A DNA stretch of 64,000 nt from Branchiostoma floridae (GCF_000003815.2 NC_049979.1:7284729-7348728), one strand, 5' to 3'; shown: positions 13,101 to 28,100, counted from the first letter of the stretch. Notes: generated from the letters alone by a model not told the origin. A program made the numbers and translations.

Positions 13101-16100
13101 GTTGTTTTATACAGAATTATTTCCCCACATCTAAAATCCTATATAATTACTGTTTCTTTTCTGTATAAAGTACTTAATTTTCATCTTTAAGGTTATTTCT
13201 ACATTCTTCAAGTCTCCAAAGGCTCATGAACAACATTTTGACGACTAAAATTAAGATAGTGGGGGCAATGAAAACTCATTGCAATGGCAAGGGAGTTACT
13301 GTTAATATAAATGTACAATAGTTGGTGGTGGGTGGTATGCATTAGTCTTTTGGCCTGTATAAAGATTGTTTAACACGATGAATGTTTGTAGGGCATTGCC
13401 ATCAAGAAAAAAAGTGGCCTCTTGTGACGTACAGTATTACAAATGTTTTCGAGTGACGTATCATACATGAGTGTAATTGATTATGCAAATAAGATCGCCA
13501 TTTGCATAGATTATCAGTTGATCATCTCTACCTTAATAACCCTAATTTGCATGATTTACGTCTGACAATGTTCAACTAACTTAACGTAGCTGCCAAATGT
13601 TGCTAGAACAAAATTACCATCATTTTTCACTTTCAATTTGTATTATGACATTTTATTAACAATTATTGATTAAGCCATTTGTTTAGAACTCTCGTGATCA
13701 TGTTTTCCCTGATACCTATGTATAAGGGGTCTATCAAGAGTAATTAAGCAAACACGTAAAAAGAAATTACAGGGAATTACAGATGTGTACTGTTAGAAAA
13801 GCCCAAACAATTTGATCAGAAATGTCATTTTTTTTCAGCATTTGGGGGGGGGGGGGGAGGCTCAAGAGGATTTAAGCACTTGTTAAGAAACAGTGAATGA
13901 AATTATAGTATCTTTGCACCAAATTTATCAGTTACGTCAATTTTGAAAGATCTTATAACCTATCCCCCCCCACATGAAATGGTTGCGCAGACAAATTACA
14001 GAAATTCCTGTAGAATTCCAGGAATTTTGGCCAATACGAAGTGTAGTACACTGTTAGGCTAGCCCCTGAGGTGCTGCCAAAAGTCATGTCAACTTTGTGT
14101 CATCATGTTAAGCGTATAAAATAAACAGTGAGAAACACAATGTAAAATAGTAGCCTGACCAATTGACATCAGATTCTTTAACAACTGTGAAGAATCTGTC
14201 AAAATATCCTTGAATCTCGATTGGGATCTTAACTGAAATGAAATCAGCGAATGTTCTACCCTAGGCCAAGACCTACCCCACAAAAGACATGAAAAGCCCC
14301 TTCAGCCCCTTGTAATTTTTGAAAGGTATCCTTTTCACAAAAAATTCAAACAACCAAGTGAAAATGCTTGTTACACATAGCCCCACCTGCATGGAAATAT
14401 ACCAAATTGAAGATGAAAATTATCATCATCATTCACCTGTAAGTTCCTGTCAAATGTGCAAATACTGGAACATCTAATAGTATGCACCCAAAATGTGATG
14501 CTATGTTGTCTAGGTTGGGTAATAGAAGGTTTCCACACTAGCGCCCCCACGTACATAAAACAGGCAGTGATTAGCTTGTCAGCCCGTCAGAATGTGTGCA
14601 CGAAGCCACGCACGCTTTGCTGGGGATGACTGTTAATGAAACTATAAGCCTTTAATGAGAAGTCAGGTGAAGATAAGTCCTGCCGGGATAATTCCAACGA
14701 GCGCATGTCAGTGTCAGCCTCCCCGCAGGTTTGCGCCATCCTCTACATTAGTTCTCCAGATTACCGCCTTACCTGGCATGCATGGCAACATGCAACGCAC
14801 TGCATCCTGACTTAATCATGTTGACGTTATGATGAGGTGATAACAATCTAGACTATCTTGAGAGGTAACGTTACGTCTTGTGAAAGATGCAAAGGACCAG
14901 CAGTTGGAGTGTACAATCAAAGCTTTCGGGTTGCACAAATGTAATAAGACTTGCTACAACAGCGATCGCACCTCAGGATGACAAAAGATCTTCATCATGT
15001 AGCGTGGAGAACGGAGAGGAGACACGGATGAGGTCCAGACACGTCACAGGCCCCACCATCAGGTTTAGTTTTAAGCTCTCTTGATGGTAACAAAGAAGGC
15101 CCACCCCCGTGGTCGAGTCAGTTTTAGAGTGTAACTCAATGACCTGTGTCTGGAAATCGTCCATATCTCCTCTCTGTTTTCCACACTACAGTTGGTGGCA
15201 GCAGCGGGATACAAACCCACACCATTGAATTGTAACAATGATGGAGTGTAAATGTGCACAATTTTGCCATCCTCTGGGAAAAAATCTGCAGACTGTGTAC
15301 AACATACAATATCCATAATGTAACTTGTAAATAAATATCGGTTCTCCAATATCTTAAACAAGGTACCATCTAGCTAGTACTCCAGATAGCTGGGAGCCAC
15401 CTGAAAAATCCTTGCCCTTGACAAAATCTGCTTTTACTTTAAGAAACAAAGTAAAGAGAATTTCAATATTTGTATCAAGAAGTATTATTGGTGCAGTACA
15501 GATTACTTGCAAACATGGAAGGTTCATTGACTTTAACTTGAACTCTATAACTTAAATTCAAAGGAACAAAATACAGTCTTTTTTCATGTACTAATAAAGA
15601 CTACAAATTGCAGGTGTTCCTCATTAAATAGTTTCATACCAGACAAACACAGGGGTAGATTTGGAATAATGAGCTGCTTGGAGCAACATCAACAGTGACT
15701 GTAGTCTGCTGAAGGATGCTTGCAGTAGTTATGATGCGCATAGCTCATCAATCAGAATACCCATGGGGAGTATCATGCAAGTTGCTTTTTTTCACATTTA
15801 GATATGTGCTAGAAAGCCAGCAATAATTTGGCCAATGTGAATGCAAATTAATTCTTATTATATAACTTTAAAAGTTAAGGTTACATTGACTCAAATACTT
15901 ACCTTTGCTAAAAATTCTACGGAGAAAATGGGACTTAATATTGAGACGTTACAGCCCTCATGGTGTCAATGTCTGACAATGACTGATGAAGGCATAAAGA
16001 CCAATTTCATTGCACTTTTGCATGTATGCCAATGCACTGCTTTCATACATGTGTAAGAAGGGTAGTAGAAGAACATTCTAAGAACGCTTCCATTTCACTC

Positions 16101-19100
16101 CTGCACCTGCGGACGGGCGTAGGTGTTCGACGTCGAATAGCGACGTTTGCGCTTGTTTGCAGGTGTGGTATTCGAACGCGTTCGAGATTTTGAATAAATC
16201 AGTTGAGTACAAGCATTCAAAGCGGCTGGTCGTGTCTTTCCTTGTCCGTCTCTCGGCTCTCAACACTCCGGAACGACCCGAACTTTAGGGAATCACTACC
16301 ACCAACACACATTCCCTACATTATGGCCTTGTCGGCAGGATTTCATTCTTACACATGTACCTACAAACTATACCTAGCAGTATTGTGTCAGTTATTGTGC
16401 TGGTCTGCATCCCTACACTTGACATTAAAACACAGCCTGGCCTTGCTACAACACTAACAGTTGACACTTGGTGCCAGTTGTTAGTCACCATGAGAACTTT
16501 AATCACAACTTTATTTGATATGTAGCAGCAAACGCATCTACAGGATTTCTTTCTCAGGGGAGTGAAATAAGGCCATTTACATCAGAGCGCACCAACCGAG
16601 ACGGGGGCTGATACCTACTACCAAGCACCTTTGACCCTTTGCTGATGTCACACTTCCGGTCCAGATGTGTGACCTAGGCTTTGGGTCATTTCAACTTGAT
16701 AAGGATCAGAGGACTGATCAAAAGCTTGTTGGCAAGCGCTTTATTTTGTGTACAGATACAAGGTCTTGTTGTAACATAATGTTGACTACCGTCACAGATG
16801 AACTTACATTCAGACAACTTTCCAAATCGCTGCATGTTTGCCACAAGAAGTCTCTAATTGGATTGGGGAACCTTAATGATTATGTATTGTGAACAACTTT
16901 GAGCCACATTGCTGTGTAACCGGTTTCAATCCAGGATTTTACGGAAACTAAATTTACAGCATTAGGAAGTGATGGTTATAAATGACACTGTCTATATAAA
17001 CCAGAGTGAGAATAAATCAGTCAAGTCATACAGTAGCCATGTTTGCAGCAGCTGGAGTTTCTCAGGATTTTTTTTGTTTCAAAGCCAGAGTATTCTAGGC
17101 CCAAACAAGTTAGTTACAAGGTTCTTTTGGTAAATTTTACCATTATCTTGAAGTTAATAATATTCTATCAATCTATGTCCATGGTAAAAGTTACCTACCT
17201 TTGCTTGAGCGCCAGGTCTCACATCGTTTACTGTAGAAATCTCCAGGACTTGTCCTTCCTAGATTAAAGTCAGGTGACAGAGTTAGAACAAAGGTATAAT
17301 ATATATATATATATATATACAGTATATCATTGTTCACCACAAAAATGTGCAGTCTTTGAAAGGTTCTGACATTATCATTTGATCCTAGAAGAACAAGAGA
17401 TCACACACAGTCTGTAAAGCAAACGATTTACACCAAAGTGGTAATTATCATAAAAAATATGTCATTTCATCTTTAAGATTCTAGATATTTATCTAAGAAC
17501 ATACAAAATGCAGAAGTCCATAGTAATCATCATAACTTGAAAGCTACTTGTAAACAAGAACATTATATAATGCCCTTGATGTATAGGTGCAAAACACAGT
17601 GTAGGAGTTCTATCTTTAAACTGCACTCTACAGCTGCCTTCTCAATGTCCCCATTAAGTCGTCGTAAATTACATGTTCTTCTGTTTGGAGACTCAATTTG
17701 GCTCCCTGAGTTACATGCAATTAGACCATGTAACAGACAATGTCTTTTTTTCAGTTTTGACCTTGAGTGCAGCACTTTATGCATGGCAACAGCTCTGCTA
17801 GCTATTTATATTTGACATAACAATATCAATGCAGTCAAGGACTGAATACAACAGATTCCAGCATGGAAGGGTCTGCTTGGAACCACCTCACGGCATAACA
17901 CACCAGGTTTGTGGAGAAGAGTACAAGCTGCATATTCAAACAGCTTTTGATCATTTGTTACACTCACACGGAGAAGGACCAGTACTCTTTTTGATACATA
18001 TACAGGCCTCTCAGGGGGCATTGGTTGGGGAGGGGGGTCGATTCGGGATTTTTAACCGGGAATACGCTGTGAAAGGAAAATATGCTGGGAAAGGAAAAAT
18101 GTCGAGAAAAGAATATATGCCGGGAAGCTTGTACTCGCCCCCAGCAGGCCTGCGAGCCTTCAGCAGCAACAAAGCCCCATTAAAAAACACTTATATCGTT
18201 AACCTTGGTATGGATGTGAGAACTTTCCGTCATGAACGCTACCAGCGCTAGCAGCCCCGCTCACGTCCCCTTGCGCCATGACAGTCGTCTGGGGCACACA
18301 TTTCAAAACACGGCTGGTTTGACAACAAGTTCTCACCGTAAAAAAATCTCCGAAACATGGCATTTACCAAAAATTGTCCAAGAATGAGAAGCTGAGTTGA
18401 CAGGTTTCTTGCCAATTCGTAGACATACGTCACTTTACACTATGAAAGTACATGTATGATGGGCACAATAGTCTTTAAAGTGATCAGTCTCTTTGTAACT
18501 GTCATCTTTACTGACAGAGCATTTGCTCAAAGGTTTTAAAAAGATTTTTCATGTTATTTCCTTAAATCCACTCAGAACTTTGGTCAATCATGTCATATGT
18601 TGCTCCTGACATTCTAAAGGACTTTGAACCATACAGATATACTTTTACCACCTGTAACATAAATCAGGGATTTAAGCTATGTGGTACATACACATGTTGC
18701 AATCCATACTTATATGGCACTGTATTCCCAGGATTACTAATATAATACTGCAGAAAAACATAATATATACAATGTACATGGGATAATGATATCACTTCAA
18801 GTCTATGCTTACATGCAACTTAGCTTGAATTTCCATGAACTATGATTATAGTTATTAACACATGACAATGTGAATATAAAAATACCATTATCTCAAATGA
18901 CTTCCCTTGACTGCCTTATGTATATATTTATGTATCATAACCGGTAAAGTGGCTTTACGGTAGTAATGTTAATGACCCGAATGTTTGAATCTCAGTGTAC
19001 AAAATGTATATGTTGTCCTACCCCCTGTTCCTGTGCTATAACCACGGAATAAAACCACTGAGTGAGCAAAGCGAACAAGGTGGTTTTAATTTCATGGTTA

Positions 19101-22100
19101 TAGCAAGTATCAATTGTTGTGACACCAAATACATCTCGGGGCAGGTCATTAACACTTCGTTCAATGGCTTTTTATGCATTGTTATCCATGCAGCATCACT
19201 ACTATCTTGCCTAGCATAAATCACTTCCTAATTCACTTCTAACACCTTAAGTACATTTTGTACATCCTTCAAGGGGAACTTGGGGATGGAAATGAAATTG
19301 GCTGACAGGAAATGCAGCAGATAAGAAGATTTCCTTCGTGGACAAGTTATTGCACTTGTTAATGTATTCCTGGGATAGATGACTCTCAGATATTGCATAA
19401 TCAGGGCATAGTTTCATTTTTCACATGGAAGGTCAGGCCATGCAAGTAACGTTAGTACACCTTTATCCGACTTAAACCTATATCCATTGTGTTGCTAAAC
19501 AGGGTATCCAGGGATATTAAATCGATGGACAGTAGTTTCAAATTGTACTATTTTCAAGATATTGCCGTTTGGAACCATCATCTGTGGACTTGATATCCCT
19601 GGATACATTGTTCTTAAAAAGAACGGATAAAGGTTACCCTACGGATAAAGGTGAACTAGCGTTAACTACCAGCCAGCTGTAATGAAAGCCAAAATGTAAT
19701 TAACAGTGAGCAGATTATTATTGGACTGAGCAGAGCACTTTGGACTAATGCTTACAGCCTTTTACGGCTTAAACTTAACGCTAGTTCACCTTTATCCATA
19801 GGTTGACCTTTATCCGTTGTGGTCTTTAAAAACACCACATATAGGAGTATCAAATCTGCTGGCAGTGGTTTCAAATTTGCAGTATTTTTTTTAAAGTTAC
19901 GATTTGAAACCACCGTCCGTCGACTTCGCATCCCTTAATACGTCTTTTCTTACAAACAACGAATATAGGTTGCCCTCGGATAAAGGTGAACCAGAGTTAC
20001 ATATCTAATATTTTGTGAGAAATTTCTCTGGCACTCAACGTATCATAATGACCCCCAGCAGGGGTCTTCACGCTTCATTGAAAATCGAAAAATCTTCAGA
20101 TCTATACTAAATATCTTGAAATGCTATGACTTGATCTTGAGATGTTTTGACTTAACATTAAAGATGTTTTAACTCAATCTTGAGTTTAAGAAAAATGTTA
20201 AGATGCTTTACAAAAATCTCACAATATTTTGCTTTAAAAAAGCCCCATATCTTGAGATGTATGGAAAAAATCTTAAAGATCATCTCAAGAATCTTGAGTC
20301 TTTCTGAAAGACCTTAATTGTTGTGAAAAGTAAAAGAAAGAAAAAGAAAGAAAAAGAAAGAAAAAGAAAGAAAAAGAAAGAAAAAGGACTTTCCACCAGA
20401 CGGTGATTGTGGTGATTTACCGGAACAACTTTTCACTTGCCCGAATTTAAAATGACATTTTTCTAATAATTGTCTATGTATTTTCATGTCCACCAATGTA
20501 ATTCTTTTATCATTGACTCAATTTTTCTGTATTGACCAATGATTGGTGCCATCACTGTAAAGAGTAACAAGAGTATCAAAATCTGACTCATAGAAAAATC
20601 TTACTGAGGTACGACATGCACTTGCCCAATCAGCACTTTCACTTGCCCTGGACAATCAGACTAGTGGAATTGTCCAACCCTGTATTGCACCTATATAGCA
20701 ACTGCTTCAGAAAGTTCCTGCACGACTAACCATGGCTAATGGCCCTTATGGAATGTTCATCCCTTTCAGTGAGGATATGTATACACACAGTATCAGTTAA
20801 AAGGTCAACTCTGCCCTTCACCCTTGGTCTTGATTTGGTCCTCAGCCTTTGAGGCCCCCAGGTAATTGTCAGGACTTGACACCTTCCTTGAGGAGCATGG
20901 TCACCCATGCATTTATCTGGTTTACCAGAGAGGGTGTCTTGGGAGAAACATGGTGACCCCTTGACATCGTTGTGGGCCCAGGACAGCGAACAGGAAACTC
21001 CTGTTTACTCGACATGTTACATTTGCGTCACCACCATCATGGATCTTAGGACTTGTAACTAGAACTTAAGTGCCTTCCCCATCCCTGTCAGGATCACTGT
21101 CAGGGCACTCAATGGCTTACTGATAGGGGTTGAAATGCTAGCATCACATTAAGGGAGTAGAGTGTTATTAACAGCTTATAGTGCAAGATATGCCAGATTT
21201 CTCAAAAATGTACTTCAAACGGCCACTCATGTTTGAAAGTGTTATCCAGTTTGACCTGTCTGAACTTTGAATTGTCTAATCCTTTAGCTTGCTGCAAGGA
21301 AGAAGAGCTCACAGTCTGTGTCCACGTTTCGAGGTTAGTATATTTTATGGCCTCCTTTGGTCAATATTGACCATGGTAAAATTCTAATTGATATCAGCCT
21401 TACAGCGTCGGCTGTGGCTAAATGCTATACGAGAATGCTGGGGTTAACAATGATTTAACAATGATTTATCACCAAAAGGCAACAAAGTGAGTGAAAGCAT
21501 GAAGTCCAACTAGAGTTCGGCGACCTCATACCTCCATGAAAATTTAGAGCTTTCGTAAATTTCATGCAATTGACTAGCACATTAACATAATTTATGCATG
21601 GTATTGTTCATCATTGACTAACGTACACATGTCACCATTATAAAATTCCCATTATTAATCATAAAGCGTTTTTGCAATTTTTACATAAATAATGCAAATA
21701 AGTTCCTCATTACCATATTTGGTATCTGCTTATATTCCACCTATCATAGTTAACATGTGTTACATTTATTGAAGTCCAGTTATTGAAAACAATGGAATTA
21801 TACAATTTCCTCATTAATCATGCAAATTAAGTCCTCATTTGCATAAAATGTATATCATTATGAACATATTTGCCTAAGGTACCCGCATGCCTAGTATGAT
21901 GCCAATCCATCAATCCTTTCTGCAGTTATCCTCTTTAGAATGTCTTGACAAAAATGCCCCTGCAGTTCCACAATTAAATGTTAGGGGGCTGAAACCTGCC
22001 CCACTTTGTCATGACACTGCAAGCTATCTACCAGCCAATTGTCAAGACCATATCACATCCAGGACAAGAGATACATTGAAAAAACTGCCATGATATAATA

Positions 22101-25100
22101 TCCTCATTAATTATGCAAATGTACTCCTATTTTGCATAATTAGTATTTAATCTTGTACAAAATTGTCTAAGGTACCTACATACCAAAAATGATGAAAATC
22201 CGTTGTTCCCTTCTTTAGTTATCCTCGTCAGAAGTTTTTGACAAAAATGCCCCTGCTATTCCCAAACTAGACGCTAGGGGGCCCAAACTTACGTAATTTT
22301 TTCCTGAGCACAAGAGCTATCTAATGCTTAAAAATCTTGACCATAGCATGTTCAGAACACCGAGATAGCAAAACCGGAAGTTGCGCCGCAGTACCAAGGC
22401 CACACACCAGGGGGCCCAAAATTGACCTTGACCTTCGTCTTCTCAACCCCTACCTACATACCAAATATCATCGTAGTCCATCAAGAGGTTCTCAAGTTAT
22501 GATGACCACAAATATGCGGACACACAGACACACACACAAACACACACACAAACACACACACAGACACACTCAAAACTATACCTCCATTTTTTCATGGAGG
22601 TAAAAATGTCAACTTTTTCATGTCGACTCTAAGTCACGTTCAGAAAACAGGAGGATCCTGTCTGAGAAACAGGAGGATAAACTTTAGATCCGTGTTTTCC
22701 ACAGAGGTGATTTATACCAAGATCAACAATTTAGATTTCATCATGCGGACATCAATGTTTCAACAACATTTCCAGCATGCTTTCTTGCTGTCAGTGTACT
22801 GACTGACAATACACGTAACTGCATTCCAGCTGGGCTTAAGGTATGGCTGATTGAAGACCTTCTTTTGGAGGGAGGTAAGGCCATACCAATTCAATTGATT
22901 GGTTCACGGATTCGCTCGCTCCTATTTTTTGGAAAAAAAAAATGAAAATAAAAATTACCACTCAGCAAATTTTCACCATTTATGAAACCATTCACCAACT
23001 TTCTGGTGTTAGCAAATTGGCCTTTATATTATAAGCTCCTTAAAATTTGGGTATTATTATTCCAGTTATATTCTTCATTCATGAAAAATGGGACAAACAT
23101 AAAAACTGACACTACTTTTGTAATTTTCAACGAACAGGTGCTGTTACTGTACAGTTATAGACATAAGTGTTTTTGTACTTTTTTCAAGCTGAAAACCTTT
23201 TATTCTTTATGTTTTGGATTAGCCCTTATCTTTACCCCAACCATTTTACAATTTTTATTTTTGTTTTTTTTCGCCCTATCGCTCCATATCTTTAATGAAA
23301 AAATCCTTGAACCATGGTGTGGCCTAATACTGCCTCCTGAGCAGTGTAGTATGTAAAAATTTCAGGAAAATCCAAACATAAGTATATTTTATATTTTTGG
23401 CACCAGGGAAATTTTACATCATGACATCAAAAATAATAAAATAGAAAATAATAAGAATTCCATTGCTGGAAGTGAAAATGCATAATTCATAAAAGTCACA
23501 TTTGAATTTTGGGCAGGTGAAAAATTGGTTCGGGCAAGTACATTTTTTATGTGCTTGCCCGATAGGACAACCCTGACAACTTGTCCAACCCTGACAAACT
23601 AGCTGTTTATGTTTATGTTTATGTCTGTAAAAAGTAACAAGTATATCAAAATGTCACTCAATTTCAAAATCTTACTTGCCCGATTGAGTTCGGTAGGTCA
23701 TGCACTTGCCCAATCAGCACTTTCACTTGCCCTGGACAGTAGGGCTAGTGGACTTGTCTGACCCTGTTTGTACCGATTGTCAGCAGAGGCTGATTTGTGC
23801 AGCCTGAGTAAAATGTAAGAAAAAGCTTCTACCGAGAATAATCTTGAGATGTATATTTTCTAACTTAAGTGCTTGCATGGCGGTACCAATTCAGATAAAC
23901 TACTACAGAAGTGCTGCTGGTGGAAATGCTCAGAGGGCAAATGTCCACGTCTTTCTACATCAGTCCTCACCGGGAATGCATCCACACAGACATCGGGTCC
24001 TGCACTTTCCTTACAGCTATGCCTACTTTTCCCTGATAAAGGTGAAACATACTTGATGGTGTCGGTTTTCGGAATTCTTCGCACATTTGTCATGCTTTGC
24101 AACATCATTCAAGGCTTAGCCATGGCATAATGTCAGATGTTGTTGTTGATAACACCCAGCAGAGTCATCGCATACAGTCTTGTGGTCTAGCCAAACTGTC
24201 GCCTCAGTCTTTATAGCTTTAACTGGGACACAAGGACCTTCAACCGAGTCATCCATTATCCTGGGGGTTCACCTTACTGTTCTTATGGTCAGGCATGAAA
24301 CAGACAGATAATTGGAATTCTACGAATGTTTGGGGCAATTCCAGGACTTTTCCAGATGGTATAACAGAGTTCAATATCAAACCTCTTATCTGCTTGTGCA
24401 GCAGAATCACGGAAGTGAGGGTGTTGATTAAATGTTCTCATTCTTGACACATAGGGCCAGGGGTAAAAGGGTCACACATGTGTGAACTTCAAAGTGTTCA
24501 ACATTCTATGCTATAAAACTATTAAAAGATATTTCTTGTAATATTTGCATGAATCATAGATCTTATCCGAAAGTTCAAAATATATGATACATTTTCGTTT
24601 CGACATCACTACAAAATTGTAGTGTAACTATTGTTTTGTTACGTTTGTGCCTTTGGAGAATTTCCCCCCTTTTTTAAGGTTTAACTCGTGAAGGTTAAGA
24701 AAGTGGGACACCAGTTATTATCAGTATCAAGTATCTCCATACCATAGTACACCTTGACCAGAATAGCCACAAAAATGAATTAAAGTTGGTAGGGCCTGGA
24801 GGGATACAGTCAGATGGAATAGATACCCAGTAATAGCATTTTGAGGAGAATGATGCATATGAACTTAAGTACCCTCGGGGCTACTGTAAATAAAGCTCCC
24901 ATACCTTGCCTTCTGCTTTCCAGTAGAGGAAGAAGCCATACTCATCAGTCTTGAAGGTGCAGTTAAATTCCACTGAAGATGACTCCTGGGCAGAAGAAAA
25001 GGTAAAGAAAGAGTCAGATTTAGTAAGGTCCTTAGGAATGATAAATTCCACCATAGTGATTGTTCAGAGCAGGAGTATAAGTCACTACTGGAAACTACTA

Positions 25101-28100
25101 TTCAACCTTGAATAGTCATACTATTGCTCCAGGAAATATGCTGTGTTGTACTTTCAACATTTCCATCATGGGAAAATGATATTTTTTCAGACAAATTGTT
25201 GCTTTAGGGAGATCCGTTTGCTCAATAAAGTTCATATTAGACAAACTGAATTCCTAACTTTCTTCCTAGCCTCATTCATTTGACTGTTTCACATAGAAAT
25301 TATAACTAATTATTTCAAGAAACCTTGGATAGTTTTTCAACAACGTTCTCACAATCTCAACCATGTATAAGTACCCGAACAATTCATTAAGGAATTAAAG
25401 TTCCTCCAACTGATGAAGGGTAACAGTGTAAACCAAAACATAGCTCACTGACACTAAGCTATTAACTTTAAAATTTGTATTTGTATCTAATTTCACAGTA
25501 ATCCTTATTTCATTGTTAATGTCAATGTTAAATGATACAAACAGAACATTAATTGCTAAAGCCATTTTCATGCAGTTAAACCTTTTTGAACTCATGTCAA
25601 AACAGGTTATGCTAACAGTAATTTTTGGCCCACATAGCTATATGGGATAGAACAGTTGATATTTCAGAAAATTATCTCCTATGATAAATTGATAGATTAC
25701 GTCAGTCACAAAGCAGCAGGTAAAGCCAGGAAATCTGACTTTCAGATAAGCTGTTTTGAATTTCATAGAAATGCAGTGATGCATTTCATAATGAATCAAA
25801 TCAAAATCAATCTATGGAATGCCTGTGTCCTTGGATATTGCTAGACAGGTTTTAATCATAAAAAATGTGTTAAGGCAAAGCTTTAATTTGTAATGATCAC
25901 ACTGACAAAATATGTAGACAATGGCATTGCAAAGTCTGTACAGAAGCAGGCGATGAGCCGTTGCCTAATATAGTCATAATTGTTGCTATCAGTATTTCCT
26001 GCAGTCAATGAAACTTTAGTGCCCCAAGGATCATACAGACAAGTGCCCTTAACCAGTCATGCATTATAGACAAAATATACCAGAGGCCTTGTTTGATAAA
26101 CAACACAGATCCTGGATGTTAGCATGAAACAGCCTTGTATGATGGTCTGAACTGCACGACAACTAAAATGAACACAGCAGGCTACAAACCTACAGTGGGT
26201 AGATATTCTTCATCGTACATGGGTAGATACGCTTCATGATACAACACGTAATCTAACATAGTCATTTGGTCATCAGCAAATAATATCAACTTTTGGAATG
26301 TATTCCCCTCCCCCTACAGAACAAGACTGTGACCTGCATCCCTGCAAAGACATTACAGGCCAGAAACGAGTTCTTTGACATTCAACAGTTCCCTGCAAGG
26401 CCACGGCAATAGGACTCTCTGTTTGTCAGACTGTGTGGGCTTTACAAAGATAGGAATTTTAGAAAAAAAACAATCAGACATAACAATTAGACTCAAAATT
26501 TAGATTCTAATTATGAACTAAAGGTAATAATTCATATCTTCAACTTCAAGGCTGTAACATTAAACCTTAACTAAAATAATTTGAAGGTAAAAATAAAGAA
26601 ACAGCCAAATTCATAGGTCAAGTTAAACTTTAAAGTAGAAAATCCATTTTGGAACTGGTACATGATCTATTACAACAAGTGAAGGTAAAGTGAGTGTCAG
26701 TGAGTGAGTGAGTGAGTGAGTGAGTGATGAGTGAATGAGTGAGTGAGTGAATGAGTTTGAGTGAGAGAGTGAGTAAATTTAGTGAGTGAGTGAGTGTAAA
26801 TTTAGTGAGTGAGTGTGTGAGTGAGTAAATTTAGTGAGTGAGCGAGCGAGCGAGTGAGAGTGAGTGGGCAAGTGAGTGAGCGACCAAGAGCATGATGTAA
26901 CAAACCTAGAGAGGTCTGTTGGCAAGGACACCTTAGAGCATCTCATATCATTTCTATCAAGAATAGTAATTGATGAAAGCCACTGAGGATAGGTCTCTGT
27001 GTCTAGGTGCGCACAAAAATGGAAACCTTCCCTGGCACCTAATCTCCAAGCAGACCCTACGGTGCCATAAGATAGTATCAAATCTGGCCAAGGAGTATAG
27101 CTGACCAAAGGGAGTCAAACGGGCACCGGTGGGTCTGATACTATATTACGCCACTGTGGATCTGCTTGGAGATTACCTGGAACCATGCTCCCTGCGGCTT
27201 TCCAATTTAGGTCACTTTCATCTAATCACTGGGGCTATGCCTTGGCCTAATATTTGCCGTAATCGTATTCTACTGTTGCATCCTCAGTCCTGAATGATGT
27301 TTTTCTATAATGTAAAACAACATAGTCAAAGGTTGAGTGCTGTGTTATGCACTCCAATCTTGTGTTGTCAATGCAAATGCCAGGCATATGATGCATACAG
27401 TAGTTTAAATTTTTTGTTCATTTTAATCAAACACGAATTTGCTACATTGTTGTTGAACAATTGTGCCAGATTTTTTAAAATTGATTCTGAAGAAAAGGTT
27501 TTTACATGAACATGCCCCAGACCAGGCAGTTATGCCCACTGCTATTTCCTCTAGTTGTAGTAAGTACTTTAAGTCTAGTAGTAGTAGGCAAACCGACAGT
27601 ATTGAGCACGTAGAGACAGTGGAGCAATGTGTATGTGAGATAAAGCCTCAGGCTCATCCCTGGTACGTTGAACATACAACAAACCCTGAAGGCCTTCTGG
27701 CTACCCTTTGATTTATCTTAAGCAGCTTTCACTTTGAAATCTATCCCTTGGTTTATCCAATTGAAAAACTAAAGAGACCAGTTCAAAACAGTCCCCTGGC
27801 TCCCAGGATTTGAACCCGCACCTGCAAGATTACTACCAGCTTTTACTTACCCAACATCATATTAAGCGTAAGGCCAAAAGGTTGGTGGCGCTTGAATCCC
27901 ACTGTTAAAAAAATAGTACTTTGATTCTGACCAGGAATTCAAAGATGCTTTGAAAACCTCACTGTTGTTACTGAGCATGTCATCTTCAGAAATATAGCTG
28001 ATTATTTGAGAACTGATTACTTTACAGCACCTGCCAATTCAATCTGATGGTATTAGTCTAAAGTTCATTTCTACAATACTCTGGATTTCAGAAAAGGATG

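Larger units (their letters stand above)
1130..17198 (-). other. 16-kb intron of the PLCB4-like gene (exons 3-4)
   Basis: Holds the fold-back MITE at 1.2 kb, the 448-bp duplication, the 39-bp and 132-bp tandem repeats, hAT-like MITEs at 6.8 and 9.2 kb, palindromic MITE copy 1, the 5S-derived SINE, the inverted-repeat element at 15.0 kb and a possible solo LTR. A run of 14 G lies near 13845. The short open frames carry no recognisable protein. 1.6-3.6 kb, 7.2-9.2 kb and 10.6-12.3 kb show nothing I can name. Confidence 0.7.
17259..24904 (-). other. 7.6-kb intron of the PLCB4-like gene (exons 2-3)
   Basis: Holds the AT repeat, the 19.0 kb hairpin, palindromic MITE copies 2 and 3, the A/G repeat, two CACTTGCCC repeats and the modular repeat at 21.5-22.6 kb. 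Nothing recognisable at 17.4-18.9, 20.7-21.5 and 23.8-24.9 kb. Confidence 0.7.

Noticed and set aside
22982-23356. 124-codon + strand frame with hydrophobic stretches
   Set aside because: The Phe/Leu richness follows T-rich DNA; no family resemblance and no flanking gene structure.
27795-27835. tRNA box-B-like string on the minus strand (GGGTTCAAATCC)
   Set aside because: No box A or cloverleaf at the right distance, so neither a tRNA nor a clear SINE can be supported.
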